From NCBI GenBank assembly GCA_018261895.1, contig JAGTRT010000023.1:1-64000 (forward strand): a stretch of DNA of 64,000 bases. Reading direction: 5' to 3'. Positions 63,373-64,000 of the stretch are shown here, one piece after another. The number at the start of each line of letters is the position of its first letter. The first letter of the stretch is position 1. The DNA comes from Pseudomonadota bacterium (GTDB lineage: Bacteria > Pseudomonadota > Gammaproteobacteria > Burkholderiales > Rhodocyclaceae). Under the pieces are notes generated by a model that saw nothing but the letters and a program-made list of their open reading frames with translations, had not been told where the DNA came from and made no database searches. The position numbers and the translations under genes were made by a program.

Positions 63373-64000
63373 CAGCCGTCCACGAGGCGGCCGTCACGCA
63401 TGCCGACCACCCGATGCACGGCGCTCGACTCGACGACCAGCGGGTCGTGGCTGGTCAGCAGCACCGTCTTGCCGGCCGCCGTGAAGCCTTCGAGGATGGC
63501 CATGAATTCCCGCGACAGCGCGGTATCAAGGTTGGCCGTCGGCTCGTCGGCGATGATCACTTCCGGGTTGTTGATCAGGGCGCGGGCGATGGCAACACGC
63601 TGCTGCTCTCCGCCGGACAGCCATTCGACCTTGGCGGCGCTACGGTGGCCGAGCTTGAGCTGGTCGAAGAGCTCGCCCGCCGCCGCGACCAGTTCGGCGC
63701 GTGGCCGGCCGGTCGGGAAGGCCGGCAGGATGACGTTTTCGAGCGCCGACAGGCCCTTGATCAGGTTGAATTGCTGGAAGACAAAGCCGAAGCTCTGGCG
63801 GCGGATGTCGGTCAGGAAGCGTTCGGGCAGGCCGGAAATATCCTCGCCCTTGAAGCGCACCCGGCCGTGGGTGGGCCGACTCAGGCAGCCGACGATGGTC
63901 AGCAGCGTGGTCTTGCCCGAACCGCTCGGGCCACGGAAGGCGGTGACCTTGCCGGCTTCAACCGTCAGATCGATGCCGTGCAGCGCCCAGTATTCGTTGG
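63372..64000 (-). CDS. ABC transporter ATP-binding protein, LolD/MacB-like (partial, runs off right edge)
   Basis: At least 209 residues in frame to the window edge. Walker A RGPSGSGKTTLL, Q-loop FGFVFQQFNLIKGLSALENVI, signature LSGGEQQRVAIARAL, Walker B VIIADEPTANLD and the switch His in LLTSHDPLVV are complete. This set is typical of LolD/MacB-type ATPases paired with FtsX-like permeases, which may lie to the right. Confidence 0.9.
   Translation of the reverse strand, partial: NEYWALHGIDLTVEAGKVTAFRGPSGSGKTTLLTIVGCLSRPTHGRVRFKGEDISGLPERFLTDIRRQSFGFVFQQFNLIKGLSALENVILPAFPTGRPRAELVAAAGELFDQLKLGHRSAAKVEWLSGGEQQRVAIARALINNPEVIIADEPTANLDTALSREFMAILEGFTAAGKTVLLTSHDPLVVESSAVHRVVGMRDGRLVDG

Overview
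The window is GC-rich, gene-dense and syntenic with betaproteobacterial chromosomes. The runs fimV-truA-trpF-trpB-trpA-accD-folC-cvpA-purF-metZ and asd-leuB-leuD-entericidin-leuC, plus an MSHA pilus locus and NosL/copper genes, point to the Rhodocyclales, probably a Dechloromonas-like denitrifier. This assignment is an inference from gene content. No sequence search was run.

Layout, left to right. (1) 1-7.4 kb: the 5' part of cysS diverges from a tightly overlapped plus-strand operon (TPR/NTF2-like protein, L,D-transpeptidase, periplasmic and cytosolic cyclophilins, lpxH, recQ, a YjdF-like membrane protein). (2) 7.4-8.9 kb: an AT-richer island that I read as integron gene cassettes without an integrase. 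It has three small unknown ORFs, two clear attC sites and one lone core site. Copies of a palindromic repeat bound it. (3) 8.9-13.2 kb: an acyl-CoA ligase gene broken by an internal deletion and frameshift, then a small lipoprotein and a large exported deacetylase-like protein. (4) 13.2-30.1 kb: a complete-looking MSHA type IV pilus locus in permuted order, with mshEGFBACDOP and mshI1-I2-J-K-L-M-N on the minus strand and mshQ on the plus strand between the two blocks. (5) 30-52.5 kb: minus-strand housekeeping genes (rhlE, metZ, purF, cvpA, a SPOR protein, folC, accD, trpABF, truA, an orphan EcfT-like protein, fimV, asd, leuBDC, an MFS permease, a DUF465 protein, aroC). (6) 52.5-56.4 kb: a 52-residue basic protein missed by the ORF track, a CBS protein, an XRE-like regulator, a divergent radical SAM/queD pair and a patatin. 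(7) 56.4-64 kb: two NosL-family genes (one broken), a SafE-like permease, a Cu P1B-ATPase, HMA-like, Met-rich and Cys-rich small proteins, a TlpA-like lipoprotein, an eight-TM-type protein and an ABC ATPase running off the edge. Together these look like a copper/thiol maturation system, plausibly for nitrous-oxide reductase or another cuproenzyme.

The most unusual element is a dispersed 34-bp repeat. Read one way it is ATTTCGATTTTGGGC, then ATTTTTT, then CCGGTTGACCGT. It occurs nine times clearly (plus one partial and one divergent copy), almost always at gene junctions. Two copies 9 kb apart are identical. Several copies supply a stop codon or a start codon, or are translated: the MshO leader, the MFS C-terminus and possibly the RecQ start. 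A head-to-head pair of copies flanks the cassette island. I cannot match it to a named repeat family.

Two genes, the acyl-CoA ligase and one nosL, carry the same kind of lesion: a short internal deletion with a frameshift. This could be genuine decay or an assembly artefact. No rRNA, tRNA, CRISPR array or prophage was seen.
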